NCBI RefSeq assembly: GCF_014212135.1
Contig: NZ_JACJVQ010000027.1
Span: 21,163 to 85,162, forward strand
Origin: Cohnella thailandensis
Lineage (GTDB): Bacteria > Bacillota > Bacilli > Paenibacillales > Paenibacillaceae
Direction: 5' to 3'
Length of the DNA stretch: 64,000 nucleotides
This document shows positions 24,018 to 33,262 of the stretch, piece after piece. Both the position numbers and the translations under genes were made by a program. How positions within the stretch are numbered: the first letter of the stretch is position 1; every line of letters starts with the position of its first letter. The notes below the pieces were generated by a model. It was not told where the DNA came from. It saw nothing but the letters and a program-made list of their open reading frames with translations, and searched no databases.

Positions 24018-25106
24018 GTGGGGGACAAGGATAACGGGTGGAAAAAAGCCCTGGTGGAGTACGTGAATACGCTGAACGGAGACGGGCTGTCGGGAAACGC
24101 GGAACCGTATCGAACCGTGCCCGACGCCGAGCACCGGCTGCGCTTCTTGAAGCGGTCGCAGGCGATCGCGCGGCGAGAGGGCGCTTCAAGGCTGAAGCCG
24201 ATCCGCAGCGAGATGAGGGCTCGCCTGATCAGCAAGGAGGAGAATGCGACGGAAGCGACGTGCGTCGTTCGGTTCCACCTGATTCGTTCCTACGAGCAGG
24301 AACATCTTCCTTGGCTGGAGGAGCGGGCGGAGCAGGAGCGCATCCGGTTCGTGAGAACCGGGAGCCGGTGGCGAATCGACCGGATCGAACCGATCAACTC
24401 CGAGCATAACGCGGTGGAGTTGCCTAGCGCGGGGGAAGGAGCGGAATCCGATTACGGTTGGGGAAGGAGAACGGTTATCCCCTCGGTTCCGTATCTGAAT
24501 CCATCCGCCGCGGGTCCCTTCAAGTCCAAGGTGCTAGCCGGTCCCGGAGTCGGCCGCGGCGGATGGGGAGAAGGCTGGTTCGATCCTTCGAGAAGAGGGG
24601 CAGCCTACCGCCGGGAGGAAGCGGTCGCTTACGCGGAGCAATGGTGGGACGAGGGCAACCCTTCCTACGAGAATTTCGAGGTGAATTGCACGAATTACGT
24701 TTCCCAGTGCATCTTTGCAGGGGGAGCGCCAATGAACTATACTGGGAGAAGAGAATCGGGCTGGTGGTATAAGGGCAAAGCGAACGGGCAGGAGCTATGG
24801 AGCTACAGCTGGGCCGTAGCGAACGCTCTTCAGGCGTACCTGTCGCAGCCTCGAACTTACGGGCTTCGGGCGGAGGTCGTGGATTCGCCCCGGCAGCTCA
24901 TGCCGGGCGACGTCATCTGTTACGATTGGGACGGAAGCGGACGCTATCAGCACAATACGATCGTCGTCGCTTTCACCCCGGACGGAATGCCGCTCGTGAA
25001 TGCCAACACGGTGAGCAGCCGCCATCGCTATTGGGATTATCGGGATTCGTACGCTTGGACGGAACGGACGCGTTATAAGTTTTTCCACATCGCCGACGAG
25101 TTCTGA
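24018..25106 (+). CDS. Putative amidase-domain (Amidase_6-like) protein
   Basis: A 362-residue protein. The C-terminal half matches the putative amidase domain found in Firmicutes: AYAEQWWDEGNPSYENF, then CTNYVSQC with the likely nucleophile Cys, DVICYDWDGSGRYQHNTIVV with the likely His, and a final HRYWDYRDSYAW. The N-terminal 170 residues are charged and unrecognised (KRSQAIARREGASRLKP region); no signal peptide is evident. The family probably cleaves amide bonds in the cell wall or in capsule. Start is GTG at 24018, with GGAGGGAGG 7 nt upstream. It is divergent from acnA. Confidence 0.8.
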   Translation: MGDKDNGWKKALVEYVNTLNGDGLSGNAEPYRTVPDAEHRLRFLKRSQAIARREGASRLKPIRSEMRARLISKEENATEATCVVRFHLIRSYEQEHLPWLEERAEQERIRFVRTGSRWRIDRIEPINSEHNAVELPSAGEGAESDYGWGRRTVIPSVPYLNPSAAGPFKSKVLAGPGVGRGGWGEGWFDPSRRGAAYRREEAVAYAEQWWDEGNPSYENFEVNCTNYVSQCIFAGGAPMNYTGRRESGWWYKGKANGQELWSYSWAVANALQAYLSQPRTYGLRAEVVDSPRQLMPGDVICYDWDGSGRYQHNTIVVAFTPDGMPLVNANTVSSRHRYWDYRDSYAWTERTRYKFFHIADEF

Positions 25107-25169
25107 AGGGAGGTCCGCCCCAGTGCCGCATTACAATAGGAAGATAGCCGATAAGGCCGGAGGACAATC

Positions 25170-26324
25170 ATGGGACAAAAAGTACGCGTCGGGCTCGTCT
25201 ACGGCGGACGCTCGGGAGAGCATGAAGTATCTCTGCAAACCGCGCTTGCGGTTCTGAAGTCGTTCGATTACGACAAATACGAACTCATTCCTTTCTATAT
25301 CACGAAGACCGGGCAATGGAGATCGGGTCCGCTTCTTGAAGCGCCTCCTTCGGCGGTCGCGGAGCTTCAATTCCAAGGCGCGACGGCCGACGCGGGCGGT
25401 TCGGCGGAAGGCAAGCTCGTATTGACCGGCGCGGGGCTCGCTCCGCTGCTGCAAGGGATGTCGGAGCAGGTGCTTAGCGCGGAAGGAGCGGCCGCGGATC
25501 ATCGCGCCATCGACGTGATGTTCCCGCTGCTTCACGGCACCTTCGGGGAAGACGGCACGATTCAAGGCCTGTTCGAGATGGCCGGCCTGCCTTACGTAGG
25601 CGCGGGCGTCCTCGCCTCCGCCGTCGGCATGGACAAAGCCGCGATGAAGACGATGTTCGCCCAAGCGGGACTGCCTCAGGTCGGCTACCGATACTTCACG
25701 AGGTACCAGTGGAACAAGGATCAAGAAGGCGAGCTTGCGGGAATCGAGGAGTCGCTCGGCTACCCTTGCTTCGTTAAACCGGCGAATCTAGGCTCCAGCG
25801 TCGGAGTCTCCAAGGCTCGCGACCGCGCGGAGCTGACCGCGGCTATCCGGGAAGCCCTTCGTTACGACCGCAAGGTCATCGTCGAGGAGTTCGTCGATGC
25901 CCGGGAGATCGAAGTGAGCGTGCTCGGCAACGACGATCCAAGGGCATCCGTGCCCGGGGAGATCGTGAGCTCGAACGAGTTCTACGACTACAAGGCGAAG
26001 TATATCGACGGCAAGTCCATCATGGAGATTCCCGCCGAGATTCCGCCGGAGACGGCCCAAACGATTCGAGAGATGGCGGTCCGCGCCTTCCTGGCGATCG
26101 ACGGCAGCGGCTTGTGCCGCGCCGACTTCTTCCTGAGAAGAAGCGACGGGGCGATTTTTATCAACGAGGTCAACACCATGCCGGGCTTCACTCCCTTCAG
26201 CATGTATCCGCTGATGTGGAAGGAGACGGGCGTCTCGTACGCGGAATTGCTGGACGCTTTGATTCGCCTGGCTATCGAACGCCACGAGGAGAAGCAGGCC
26301 ATCGATTACGGAAGCGGGAATTAA
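25170..26324 (+). CDS. ddl: D-alanine--D-alanine ligase
   Basis: A 384-residue ATP-grasp enzyme that joins two D-alanines for peptidoglycan precursors in the cytoplasm. Visible motifs: VYGGRSGEHEVSLQTA near the N-terminus, PLLHGTFGEDGTIQGL (substrate loop), KPANLGSSVGVSK (ATP loop) and the C-terminal FINEVNTMPGFTPFSMYP with Mg-binding Glu and Asn. Length is typical. ATG follows GGAGGAC. No van-type cluster surrounds it, so it is the housekeeping ligase or one of two copies. It is 64 bp after the amidase gene. Confidence 0.95.
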   Translation: MGQKVRVGLVYGGRSGEHEVSLQTALAVLKSFDYDKYELIPFYITKTGQWRSGPLLEAPPSAVAELQFQGATADAGGSAEGKLVLTGAGLAPLLQGMSEQVLSAEGAAADHRAIDVMFPLLHGTFGEDGTIQGLFEMAGLPYVGAGVLASAVGMDKAAMKTMFAQAGLPQVGYRYFTRYQWNKDQEGELAGIEESLGYPCFVKPANLGSSVGVSKARDRAELTAAIREALRYDRKVIVEEFVDAREIEVSVLGNDDPRASVPGEIVSSNEFYDYKAKYIDGKSIMEIPAEIPPETAQTIREMAVRAFLAIDGSGLCRADFFLRRSDGAIFINEVNTMPGFTPFSMYPLMWKETGVSYAELLDALIRLAIERHEEKQAIDYGSGN

Positions 26325-26392
26325 CGAACGGGAAGCGGCGGAGGGAGAAGATCCCTGTCGCCGCTATTAAACGACGAACGGAGGGACAAGCC

Positions 26393-26716
26393 ATGGGTTT
26401 CCAGACCGAGTTCAATTCGGTATGCAAGTTCAAGTCCGAGCAGGAGCTTTACGAGCTCTTGGAATACGGCCGCGGCAAAATGGTCAAGAAGAGCTTTCGG
26501 GTCTTTCCGACGGGGCAGAAGGTAATCGCGTACGCGCCCGACAATCAAGCCGTCGCGATCGTAAAGATCGTGGCCTCGATCGCCGAGATCAACTTCCAGG
26601 GAGAAGAAGTGACCGAAGTGGAGATGGAGCTTGTCCGCCGGCTTACCGAGGAGGAAGCCCGCGTTCAGACCGCGCTTGCCCACGAGATGTTCTTCGGGGA
26701 GCATGCGAACGGCTGA
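26393..26716 (+). CDS. Small conserved-looking protein of unknown function
   Basis: A 107-residue soluble protein with no membrane segment. Its middle, KMVKKSFRVFPTGQKVIAYAP followed by a beta-rich AVAIVKIVAS stretch, and a charged helical C-terminus (VRRLTEEEARVQTALAHEMFF) suggest a small alpha/beta fold. It is reminiscent of the DUF2584 group of Bacillus proteins, but I cannot confirm this. The ATG at 26393 follows GGAGGGAC. It sits between ddl and uvsE on the same strand; a weak hairpin (GCGGCG/CGCCGC near 26335-26365) separates it from ddl. Confidence 0.7.
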   Translation: MGFQTEFNSVCKFKSEQELYELLEYGRGKMVKKSFRVFPTGQKVIAYAPDNQAVAIVKIVASIAEINFQGEEVTEVEMELVRRLTEEEARVQTALAHEMFFGEHANG

Positions 26717-26774
26717 GGGCCGCTCTTTAGGGACACACTCTAGGTAGCAGTCTTCAGCTACCCGGGAGGATGTC

Positions 26775-27779
26775 ATGATCGTACGTTTCGGATTTGTCGC
26801 TATGTCTACCCAGCTTGAGAATGCATCCCCGTCCCGGACGATGACGATGGCGAGCTTCGCCAAACTCGACGATCGCGAGGCGGGGCTTCGTCGTTTGGAG
26901 CGCCTGGCCGAGGAGAACCTGCATAATACGCTCAGGCTGCTGAAGCATTGCAGGTACATGGATGTGAAGGTATACCGGCTCACCTCCAAGCTTATTCCTC
27001 TGGCGACCCATGAGGCTCTCACCGATTGGTCGCCTTACGAGAAGCTGGCACCCGCTTTCGCGGAGGTTGGGAATTTCGCGAAGGAGCACGGGATGAGGCT
27101 ATCGTTCCACCCCGACCACTTCACCGTGCTCAGCACTCCCCGCGAAGAGGTGCTGGCCAACTCGATCAAGGACCTGGCGCACCATGTGCGCCAGTTGGAG
27201 CTGATGGGGCTGGACGAGCGAGCCTTGTGCAATATTCATGTCGGGGGCAGCTACGGAGACAAGGCGACGGCCGGCCGGAGGTTTCTGGCCAACTTCGGCG
27301 CGTTGCCGGAGCGAATTCGCGAAAGAATCACGCTCGAGAACGACGACAAGACGTTCAACTCGGCCGAGACCCTCGCGATTAGCGAAGAAGCCGGAGCTCC
27401 GATGGTGCTCGATATCCATCACCATGAGGTGAACAACTCGGGGGAGACGCCCGAGTCCCTGTGGCCTCGAATCCGGCAGACCTGGCGCCGTTTCGGCCCG
27501 GAACTGGCGGGAGAGGCGTCGCTTCCGCCCAAGATCCACGTGTCCAGCCCGAAGAGCGCGAGCGACCCGCGCGGGCATGCCGACTACGTCGAGCTCGGTC
27601 CGCTGTTGTCGTTCCTGACGGCTATCGCGGGGGAAACCCCTGCGCTCGACGTCATGATCGAAGCGAAGAAGAAGGACGGCGCGCTCGTGAAGCTGATGGA
27701 CGACCTGCGCGAGGCGGAGAAGGCGGGCGGTCCGGTGAAGGTGCTGAACGGCGGCAGCGCGGAGATTGTCGGGGGCTAA
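26775..27779 (+). CDS. uvsE: UV damage repair endonuclease UvsE
   Basis: A 334-residue TIM-barrel endonuclease that nicks DNA 5' to pyrimidine dimers and 6-4 photoproducts. Family motifs are clear: the start VRFGFVAMS, NLHNTLRLLKHC, RLSFHPDHFTVL, NIHVGG, ITLENDDKTF and VLDIHHHEVN, which carry the metal-binding His, Glu and Asp. Length is normal. ATG follows GGGAGGATG. The enzyme is common in spore-forming Bacillales. A GGTAGC/GCTACC hairpin (26743-26762) lies just before the ribosome site. Confidence 0.96.
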   Translation: MIVRFGFVAMSTQLENASPSRTMTMASFAKLDDREAGLRRLERLAEENLHNTLRLLKHCRYMDVKVYRLTSKLIPLATHEALTDWSPYEKLAPAFAEVGNFAKEHGMRLSFHPDHFTVLSTPREEVLANSIKDLAHHVRQLELMGLDERALCNIHVGGSYGDKATAGRRFLANFGALPERIRERITLENDDKTFNSAETLAISEEAGAPMVLDIHHHEVNNSGETPESLWPRIRQTWRRFGPELAGEASLPPKIHVSSPKSASDPRGHADYVELGPLLSFLTAIAGETPALDVMIEAKKKDGALVKLMDDLREAEKAGGPVKVLNGGSAEIVGG

Positions 27780-27907
27780 CTTAGCTCGCCGAATTGATAG
27801 AAGATATTCACAATTCATGAGGCGCATCGGCCTTCTCGATCTGTTACAATTGAAAGAGAATCGTGTAAGCGTTGCAGAACGCCGCATAGAAGGAATGTGA
27901 TCGGAAA

Positions 27908-28735
27908 GTGGCTTGGCTGGTCTTGGTGCTCATCGGAGCCGCCTCGGCGATCTTCGGCAGCATAGTCGGTTTCGGCGGCGGCATCGTCATCGTTCCTTGT
28001 CTTCTGCTTCTTGGACCTCAATTGTTCGGGGAAGAGATTTCCTCGCAAGTGGCGGTCGGAACCTCGCTCGCGGTGCTCATCTTCACCGCGCTGACGTCTA
28101 CCTGGACCTATAAGAAGCAGAAGAAGGTGGACTGGGGAACCGGATGGATTTTCTTCGCGACGAGCGGGATCGCGTCGATGGCGGGAGCGCAGGTGACGAA
28201 TCGGATTCCGGAAGCTCCCTTCCAGTTGGCCTTCGGGCTGTTCATGCTCGCGATGTTCGGCCTCATGCTGGCCAAGGAGAAACTGAAGCCCATCCGCAAG
28301 GAATGGCCGATTCGCCGAACGTTCACGGACGGGACCGGCGTTACATATGAATACGGCTACAATCTGCCGGCCGCGCTCGTTATCGGCGCGGGCGTCGGAC
28401 TGGCTTCCGGGCTGTTCGGAATCGGCGGGGGCTCGCTCTTCGTACCGCTCATGGTGCTGCTGTTCCGTTTTCCACCCCATGTCGCCACGGCGACGTCCAT
28501 GTTCGTCATCCTGCTCTCCTCCATCCTGGGAAGCGGGGTTCACCTGTGGAACGGCAACGTGGACGGCTGGCTGTTCCTGGCTCTCGTGCCCGGAGCGTTG
28601 ATCGGAGGAAGGCTGGGAGCGGCTATCGCCTCGAGAATGACCGGCAAGCAGCTCATGTGGCTGCTGAGAGCGACTTTGCTCGTCATGGCGGCATACCTAA
28701 TCATCGACGGCCTCCGCAATCTATCGGAACATTAG
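27908..28735 (+). CDS. TauE/SafE-family membrane permease
   Basis: A 275-residue membrane protein with about eight helices in two repeated halves. Each half starts with the family's glycine-rich motif: IVGFGGGIVIVPCLLL and FGIGGGSLFVPLMVLL. Members export sulfite, sulfoacetate or other organosulfur anions; the substrate here is unknown. Start is GTG at 27908 after GAAGGA. It follows uvsE on the same strand, with a 128-bp gap containing TTACAAT near 27843 as a possible -10. Confidence 0.9.
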   Translation: MAWLVLVLIGAASAIFGSIVGFGGGIVIVPCLLLLGPQLFGEEISSQVAVGTSLAVLIFTALTSTWTYKKQKKVDWGTGWIFFATSGIASMAGAQVTNRIPEAPFQLAFGLFMLAMFGLMLAKEKLKPIRKEWPIRRTFTDGTGVTYEYGYNLPAALVIGAGVGLASGLFGIGGGSLFVPLMVLLFRFPPHVATATSMFVILLSSILGSGVHLWNGNVDGWLFLALVPGALIGGRLGAAIASRMTGKQLMWLLRATLLVMAAYLIIDGLRNLSEH

Positions 28736-28823
28736 AAGCTTAGAAACGTAGAATAGGTAATGCAGCACGACCGGAACTTATCCGATAACGAACACATCTA
28801 ATCTGATAGAAAGAGGGTTTATT

Positions 28824-29660
28824 ATGGAAGAAAGGGAATCGATCATCGGCAGTAAAAGCTTCACCGCCGTCGCGGTCAACTGCGCTTCGAAGGCGGGCGA
28901 ATGGATCAAAAGCCGCATCGGACGGTTCGCGGAGCCGGATTTGAAGTATTCGATGCACGATCTGGTCACCGAAGTGGACAAGGGCTCGGAACGGCTCATT
29001 CGCAATCTGATCGGAACTCATTTTCCCACGCATTCCTTCCTTGGCGAAGAAGGAGTCGAGCCGGGGCCGGATGCGTCCGCTCTCGCGCTGGAGCGGGTTA
29101 GCGACGCGGAATACCTGTGGATCGTCGATCCGATCGACGGGACGACCAACTACGTGCACGGCTTCCCGTTCTTCTCGGTGTCCATCGCACTGGCCTATCG
29201 GGGACAAGTCATCGTCGGAGTCGTCTACGATCCTTCGCGGGACGAGCTATTCGTCGCGGAGAAGGGCAAGGGCGCGTACGTGCACGGCAAGCCCATGAGC
29301 GTATCCCGGGAGGCGACGCTGCGCCAGAGCCTCGTCGCTACGGGATTGCCTGCGGATCATGAATTCGCGCTTCCCAAGAATTTGAAGCAGATTGAAGCGT
29401 TGGCCCCGCGGGTAAGGAACTTGCGGGTCGCGGGATCGGCGGCGCTGCATATGGCTTATGTCGCGGCCGGCCGCTTAAGCGGTTTCTGGGAGATCGGACT
29501 CAACTCTTGGGATCTGGCTGCCGGAGCTTTGCTTATCCAGGAAGCGGGCGGAGTCGTAAGCGACCAGTCGGGAGAGCCGTATCAACTGGGCGTGCGCCAC
29601 GTGCTGGCGAGCAACGGCCGCATCCACGAGGAGCTGAAGGAAGCGCTGGCGCAAGTCTGA
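28824..29660 (+). CDS. Inositol monophosphatase-family phosphatase
   Basis: A 278-residue Mg-dependent phosphatase. Motifs: LVTEVDKGSE, FLGEEG, the metal site WIVDPIDGTTNYVHGFPFF and the C-terminal WDLAAGALLIQEAGG. Relatives hydrolyse inositol-1-phosphate, 3'-phosphoadenosine phosphate or fructose bisphosphate; YktC of Bacillus is the closest functional type I can name, but the substrate cannot be fixed. ATG follows AAGAGGG. The downstream small acidic protein may be co-transcribed (85-bp gap). Confidence 0.92.
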   Translation: MEERESIIGSKSFTAVAVNCASKAGEWIKSRIGRFAEPDLKYSMHDLVTEVDKGSERLIRNLIGTHFPTHSFLGEEGVEPGPDASALALERVSDAEYLWIVDPIDGTTNYVHGFPFFSVSIALAYRGQVIVGVVYDPSRDELFVAEKGKGAYVHGKPMSVSREATLRQSLVATGLPADHEFALPKNLKQIEALAPRVRNLRVAGSAALHMAYVAAGRLSGFWEIGLNSWDLAAGALLIQEAGGVVSDQSGEPYQLGVRHVLASNGRIHEELKEALAQV

Positions 29661-29744
29661 CAAGCCGGGGCAACGGAACGGCCAGGCGGAGGTACATGTT
29701 CGCGGCGGCTTTCGACCATCCTAGCTTGGAAGGAGGCGGAACGA

Positions 29745-29996
29745 TTGGACAAGGAACGCGAAGAGGCAAAAGAGGCGACGAAAGCGGAGCTGGAGCTCGC
29801 CCGCCGGCTGACGGAAGGCGACATGGAGAGCGGGGACCCGGAGGAGGAAGCGGTAACGAAGCTTTCTCCGAAGTGGGAGGTCCGCATCCAATCGGAGAGG
29901 GATCCGGTCGCCGAAGAGACGGCTCTCTATCGCCGAATGGCCAAAGAAGCGGACGGGCGTTACGGGAGCTACGGGAAAGAAGACGAAGGCAAGTAA
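29745..29996 (+). CDS. Small highly charged hypothetical protein
   Basis: An 83-residue, very charged protein (start MDKEREEAKEATKAELELAR, many Glu, Lys and Arg) with predicted helical character and no membrane segment. The start is TTG at 29745 with a strong GGAAGGAGG site at about 8 nt. A good terminator follows 12 bp after its stop. No family recognised. The strong ribosome site and terminator support a real gene. Confidence 0.65.
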   Translation: MDKEREEAKEATKAELELARRLTEGDMESGDPEEEAVTKLSPKWEVRIQSERDPVAEETALYRRMAKEADGRYGSYGKEDEGK

Positions 29997-30008
29997 AGAA
30001 GCGCAGCA

Positions 30009-30042
30009 AAGGCGGCCGAGTACGGCCGCCTTACTCTTTTTT
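30009..30042 (+). terminator. Terminator after the small charged protein
   Basis: AAGGCGGCCG and CGGCCGCCTT form a 10-bp perfect stem with an AGTA loop, followed by ACTCTTTTTT. Confidence 0.92.
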
Positions 30043-30141
30043 GACGAAAACGAAAACCCCCAGTCCGACTACGGGCCATCGATGAAAAACGGGGAACGGG
30101 TTCGCCAACCGCACGAGTTATGGAGATCCACAGCCAGCTAG

Positions 30142-30310
30142 CCGCATAAATTATGTAGATTATCTGCATAATTTCATTCCGCAGATCGCCAGCTGCACAA
30201 ATAATAACTCCTCTACACAGCTCGAACCGCCAGACATATATAGATTTTCTGCACAATTCAAACTTTCGGCTTCCAACCGCTAGATCTAAGCAGATTGACT
30301 ATACAATCTC
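30142..30310. repeat. Degenerate AT-rich repeats in a 780-bp non-coding gap
   Basis: Copies of a CCGC ... TAGATT ... CTGCAYAATT pattern start at about 30142, 30179, 30227 and 30277 (spacings 37, 48 and 50). The whole gap 30043-30820 holds no credible gene and lies between convergent transcription units. Confidence 0.5.
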
Positions 30311-30425
30311 TCCGCCTAGAGTGCCACCTTCGGAACCGATCGACCGGTTACGGGCGATTCGGTTAATGGAGAGAGCTACCTCTTTTCCTTTTGGACGTGG
30401 CCTCTTGATTGCTCCTCACCGCCGC

Positions 30426-30609
30426 TAACGGAAATGACAGCCGTTAAATCGTCCTCAAAACGGCTCTTTTAAATCTAACGGAAATCAGAGCCCTTATTTG
30501 GGCCGAGTTGTCTTTAGATGCCCCCTTTTTCACGAAATAAAGGCGCTCACTTCCGTTAGAATTCCAAGAAGGGCTTTTGGAGCGAAATAAGGGCTCTCAC
30601 TTCCGTTAC
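30426..30609. repeat. Inverted pair of 50-bp-phased repeats (array 3)
   Basis: TAACGGAAATGACAGCC starts at 30426 and TAACGGAAATCAGAGCCC at 30476 (50 bp apart). The reverse complement form, ending CTCACTTCCGTTA, occurs at about 30546-30558 and 30596-30608 (again 50 bp apart). The two pairs face each other, so the region could fold into a large cruciform. Arms near 30476 and 30608 match over about 24 bases with few differences. Confidence 0.85.
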
Positions 30610-30631
30610 AAGCGGGAAGCGGGGAGGGGGA

Positions 30632-30688
30632 GAATAGGGATGCAGAGGTGGAATAGGGATGCAGTAGCGGAATAAGGAAGCAGAGGTG
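30632..30688. repeat. Three-copy 19-bp tandem repeat
   Basis: GAATAGGGATGCAGAGGTG (30632) is followed directly by two variant copies (30651, 30670) that differ at a few bases. It is non-coding and close to the end of the sensor kinase gene. Confidence 0.85.
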
Positions 30689-30820
30689 AAAAAGCGCACA
30701 GGTGTGTAATAGGGGAACTTAGACGGAAGAGGGGAGAAGGATGCGCGATATGGTGCCGAGACGAGGCATCATATCGCGCATTTCCTTGCGACACGACAAG
30801 ATCCCCAAAGGAAGCCACAG

Positions 30821-32494
30821 CTACAATGCCGGCTTCATTCCTCGCGACGACCGGAGCGTAAAGCCGAAGGTGACGCCGCCCGTCTCGTTGCGGACGCCGT
30901 AACGGCTGCCGTGGAGAGTCAGGATCTGGCGGACGATCGCGAGGCCGATGCCCGTTCCCCCGCTTTCCCGGCTGCGGGCTTTATCGACCCGGTAGAAATC
31001 CCCCCAGATTCGGGGGAGCTCTTCCTGCGGAATCGGCTCGCCGTCGTTATATACTTCGATAAGCCAGTGATCTCCGTCTTGGGCGGCCGAGATAGCGATC
31101 CGGCCGCCGTCCGTCGCATGCCGGACCGCGTTCGTGACCAGGTTCGTCAGAACCTGGCCGATCCGCAGCCGGTCCCCGATCGCCTCGGCCGCCTCGGCCG
31201 TTCCGTCGGAATCGCCTTGCGGAAAGATGACGGATATCGTCAGCGACTTCTCCGATCCGAGCGCTTCCGCCCGTTCCGCGGCTTCCCTTAGAAGCTCCGT
31301 AAGGTCGAACGCCTCCAGCGTCAAGGAATATTGGCCCGACTCGAGATGGGACAGCTCGAGCATGTCGCTGACGATGGCGGACATTCGGCGCGTCTCGTCC
31401 AGAATGACCTCGGCGTATTTCTCCCGTTTGGCTCCGCTGCCGATGTTGTCCTTCAGCCCTTCCGCGTATCCCCCGATCAGGCTAAGCGGGGTTTTCAGCT
31501 CATGGGAGACTCCCGCAATGAATTGCCGCCGCATTCTCTCGAGCCGTTTTTCCTTCTCGATATCTTCCCTTAGCTTCTCGTTAGCCGCCTGCAATTCCCC
31601 TAACGTCATCTGCAGATTGTCCGCCAGAAAATCCAACGAGCCGGCCAGCGCTCCGATCTCGTCCTTGCGCTTCCAGCGGGCGCGGGCTCCGAAGTCGAGT
31701 CCGGCCAACCGTTCGGCGAGCGCGTTTAATCGGATCAACGGCTTGGTGACGATCGTCGCGTATCCGACGGCAAGAAGCAGCACGAAGACGAGCGCGGCGC
31801 CCAAGACGTAGACGGAGAGGTCCTTGAACACGCTGGCCGCGTGGGTGACGGGCTGCAGGGAGGCGACGGCGAGCATAACTTCCCCGCTGCGGTTGCCGTC
31901 GCTGGAGATCGGAGTGACGGCAATCAGTTGGGGAGACTGGGCGCCGAGCGTTTCGGTCGAGTCCCCCCGCGACGAATAGACGATCGTTCGGCCCTCGCCG
32001 ATCACCGCCCGGAAAGATCCCTCGTTCTGGACCCATACCTTCACGGCGACCATCATGTCTTCCAGCTCGGAAGGGACGGAAAGGTCCGGTACGAGGATCA
32101 TCTCGGAATCGATCGGAACTTTGACAGGCCCCTCTTCGTCGATATTGTCCCCTTTTAAGAAAACCTGCTTTTTCTGCTGGGCGCCGCTCATGAGGACGGT
32201 GGTGACGGCTCCGTCCTCGATCGTGAGAAGAGCGATCTTCGAGTAATATTCGCTCTCGAACCGGGTGATGAACGGAGGCATTCCCGTCAGGGCGCCGCCC
32301 GTGCTCTCGTACGCGCGGTAATGCGCCGCGGTTCGGCCGATTTCCTCCAGAATATCGCTCTTCTGGCGACGCTCGTAGAAGGAAGAGAACCCGCCGGCCA
32401 GCGCCGCGAGCAACAGACCGACGAATAGCATAATGACAACGAACGTGACGACGAACAACCGGAAGGCAATCGACCGTTGCCAAGGTATCCTCAT
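30821..32494 (-). CDS. Membrane sensor histidine kinase (OmpR-class partner)
   Basis: A 557-residue kinase: membrane helix (about residues 10-35), extracellular domain of about 150 residues, second helix (VLGAALVFVLLLAVGYATIV), HAMP, HisKA box with the phosphoacceptor in FIAGVSHELKTPLSLIGGY, and an ATPase domain with N-box NLVTNAVRHA and GTGIGLAIVRQIL. The ATG at 32494 overlaps the stop of the response-regulator gene (ATGA), so the pair is coupled. It is divergent from an ABC permease/adaptor operon, which is its likely target; the signal is unknown. Confidence 0.92.
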   Translation of the reverse strand: MRIPWQRSIAFRLFVVTFVVIMLFVGLLLAALAGGFSSFYERRQKSDILEEIGRTAAHYRAYESTGGALTGMPPFITRFESEYYSKIALLTIEDGAVTTVLMSGAQQKKQVFLKGDNIDEEGPVKVPIDSEMILVPDLSVPSELEDMMVAVKVWVQNEGSFRAVIGEGRTIVYSSRGDSTETLGAQSPQLIAVTPISSDGNRSGEVMLAVASLQPVTHAASVFKDLSVYVLGAALVFVLLLAVGYATIVTKPLIRLNALAERLAGLDFGARARWKRKDEIGALAGSLDFLADNLQMTLGELQAANEKLREDIEKEKRLERMRRQFIAGVSHELKTPLSLIGGYAEGLKDNIGSGAKREKYAEVILDETRRMSAIVSDMLELSHLESGQYSLTLEAFDLTELLREAAERAEALGSEKSLTISVIFPQGDSDGTAEAAEAIGDRLRIGQVLTNLVTNAVRHATDGGRIAISAAQDGDHWLIEVYNDGEPIPQEELPRIWGDFYRVDKARSRESGGTGIGLAIVRQILTLHGSRYGVRNETGGVTFGFTLRSSRGMKPAL

Positions 32495-33183
32495 GGCGTC
32501 ACCTTGAACCGGTAGCCGTTGCCGCGCAGCGTCGCGACCCACTCCGCGCGATCGCCCAGCTTCTGCCGCAGCCGGCGGACATGGGTATCGACCGTCCGCG
32601 CGTCGCCGTCGTAATCGTATCCCCATACATGCTCGAGCAGCCGATCCCGGCTCAGCACGATGTTGCGGTGGCTGACGAAATAGAGCAGCAGGTCGAATTC
32701 CTTCGGCGAGAGAGAGACCTCTCGCCCATCAAGCAAGACTTCCCGGCTCGATTCCTCGATGGACAAGGGTCCCCATTCGACTCGCCGGCTCTCGGCGGCC
32801 TTCCGTTCCAGCTTCGCGGACTCGTATCTCCGAAGCAGAGCCTTCGCCTTAGCCGCAAGCACCTTGGGGCTGAACGGCTTGGTCATGTAATCGTCGGCGC
32901 CCAGGTCATAGCCGAGCAGCTTGTCCTCTTCTTCGCTCTTGGCCGTCAGGAACAGGATCGGAACGTCCGAGAGCTTGCGAATCTCCTCGCAGACGTCGTA
33001 GCCGTCCAGTCCCGGCATCAGAATGTCGAGGATGACCAGGTCGGGAGCGGCTTCCCGGAACAGGGCCACCGCATCGTCGCCGTTCGCCGCCTCGATCCAG
33101 GCCAGTCCTTCGGCCTCCAAATAATCGGCTATCAACTCTCTCAGCTTCCGTTCGTCCTCTACGATCAGCACCGTTTGTCTCAA
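32491..33183 (-). CDS. OmpR/PhoB-family response regulator
   Basis: A 230-residue regulator with a receiver domain (phospho-Asp in LVILDILMPG; conserved Lys in DYMTKPF) and a C-terminal winged helix (RTVDTHVRRLRQKLG). Start is TTG at 33183 with GAAGGTAG upstream. Downstream it overlaps the kinase gene by 4 bp. Three CTGTCAC direct repeats lie 80-112 bp upstream, in the shared divergent promoter region, and are its probable binding sites, which implies control of both its own operon and the transporter operon. Confidence 0.93.
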   Translation of the reverse strand: MRQTVLIVEDERKLRELIADYLEAEGLAWIEAANGDDAVALFREAAPDLVILDILMPGLDGYDVCEEIRKLSDVPILFLTAKSEEEDKLLGYDLGADDYMTKPFSPKVLAAKAKALLRRYESAKLERKAAESRRVEWGPLSIEESSREVLLDGREVSLSPKEFDLLLYFVSHRNIVLSRDRLLEHVWGYDYDGDARTVDTHVRRLRQKLGDRAEWVATLRGNGYRFKVTP

Positions 33184-33262
33184 TTCGGCTACCTTCTTCC
33201 CGCACGTTTTCCGATCCCGACGATTCCTTTGTTAGCCCCATTGTAGCGGGAAGCCCCGCCGT

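Noticed and set aside
23879..24235. N-terminal part of the 172-codon minus-strand frame upstream of acnA
   Set aside because: It is antisense to the amidase gene and its promoter; only the last 53 codons are considered possibly coding.
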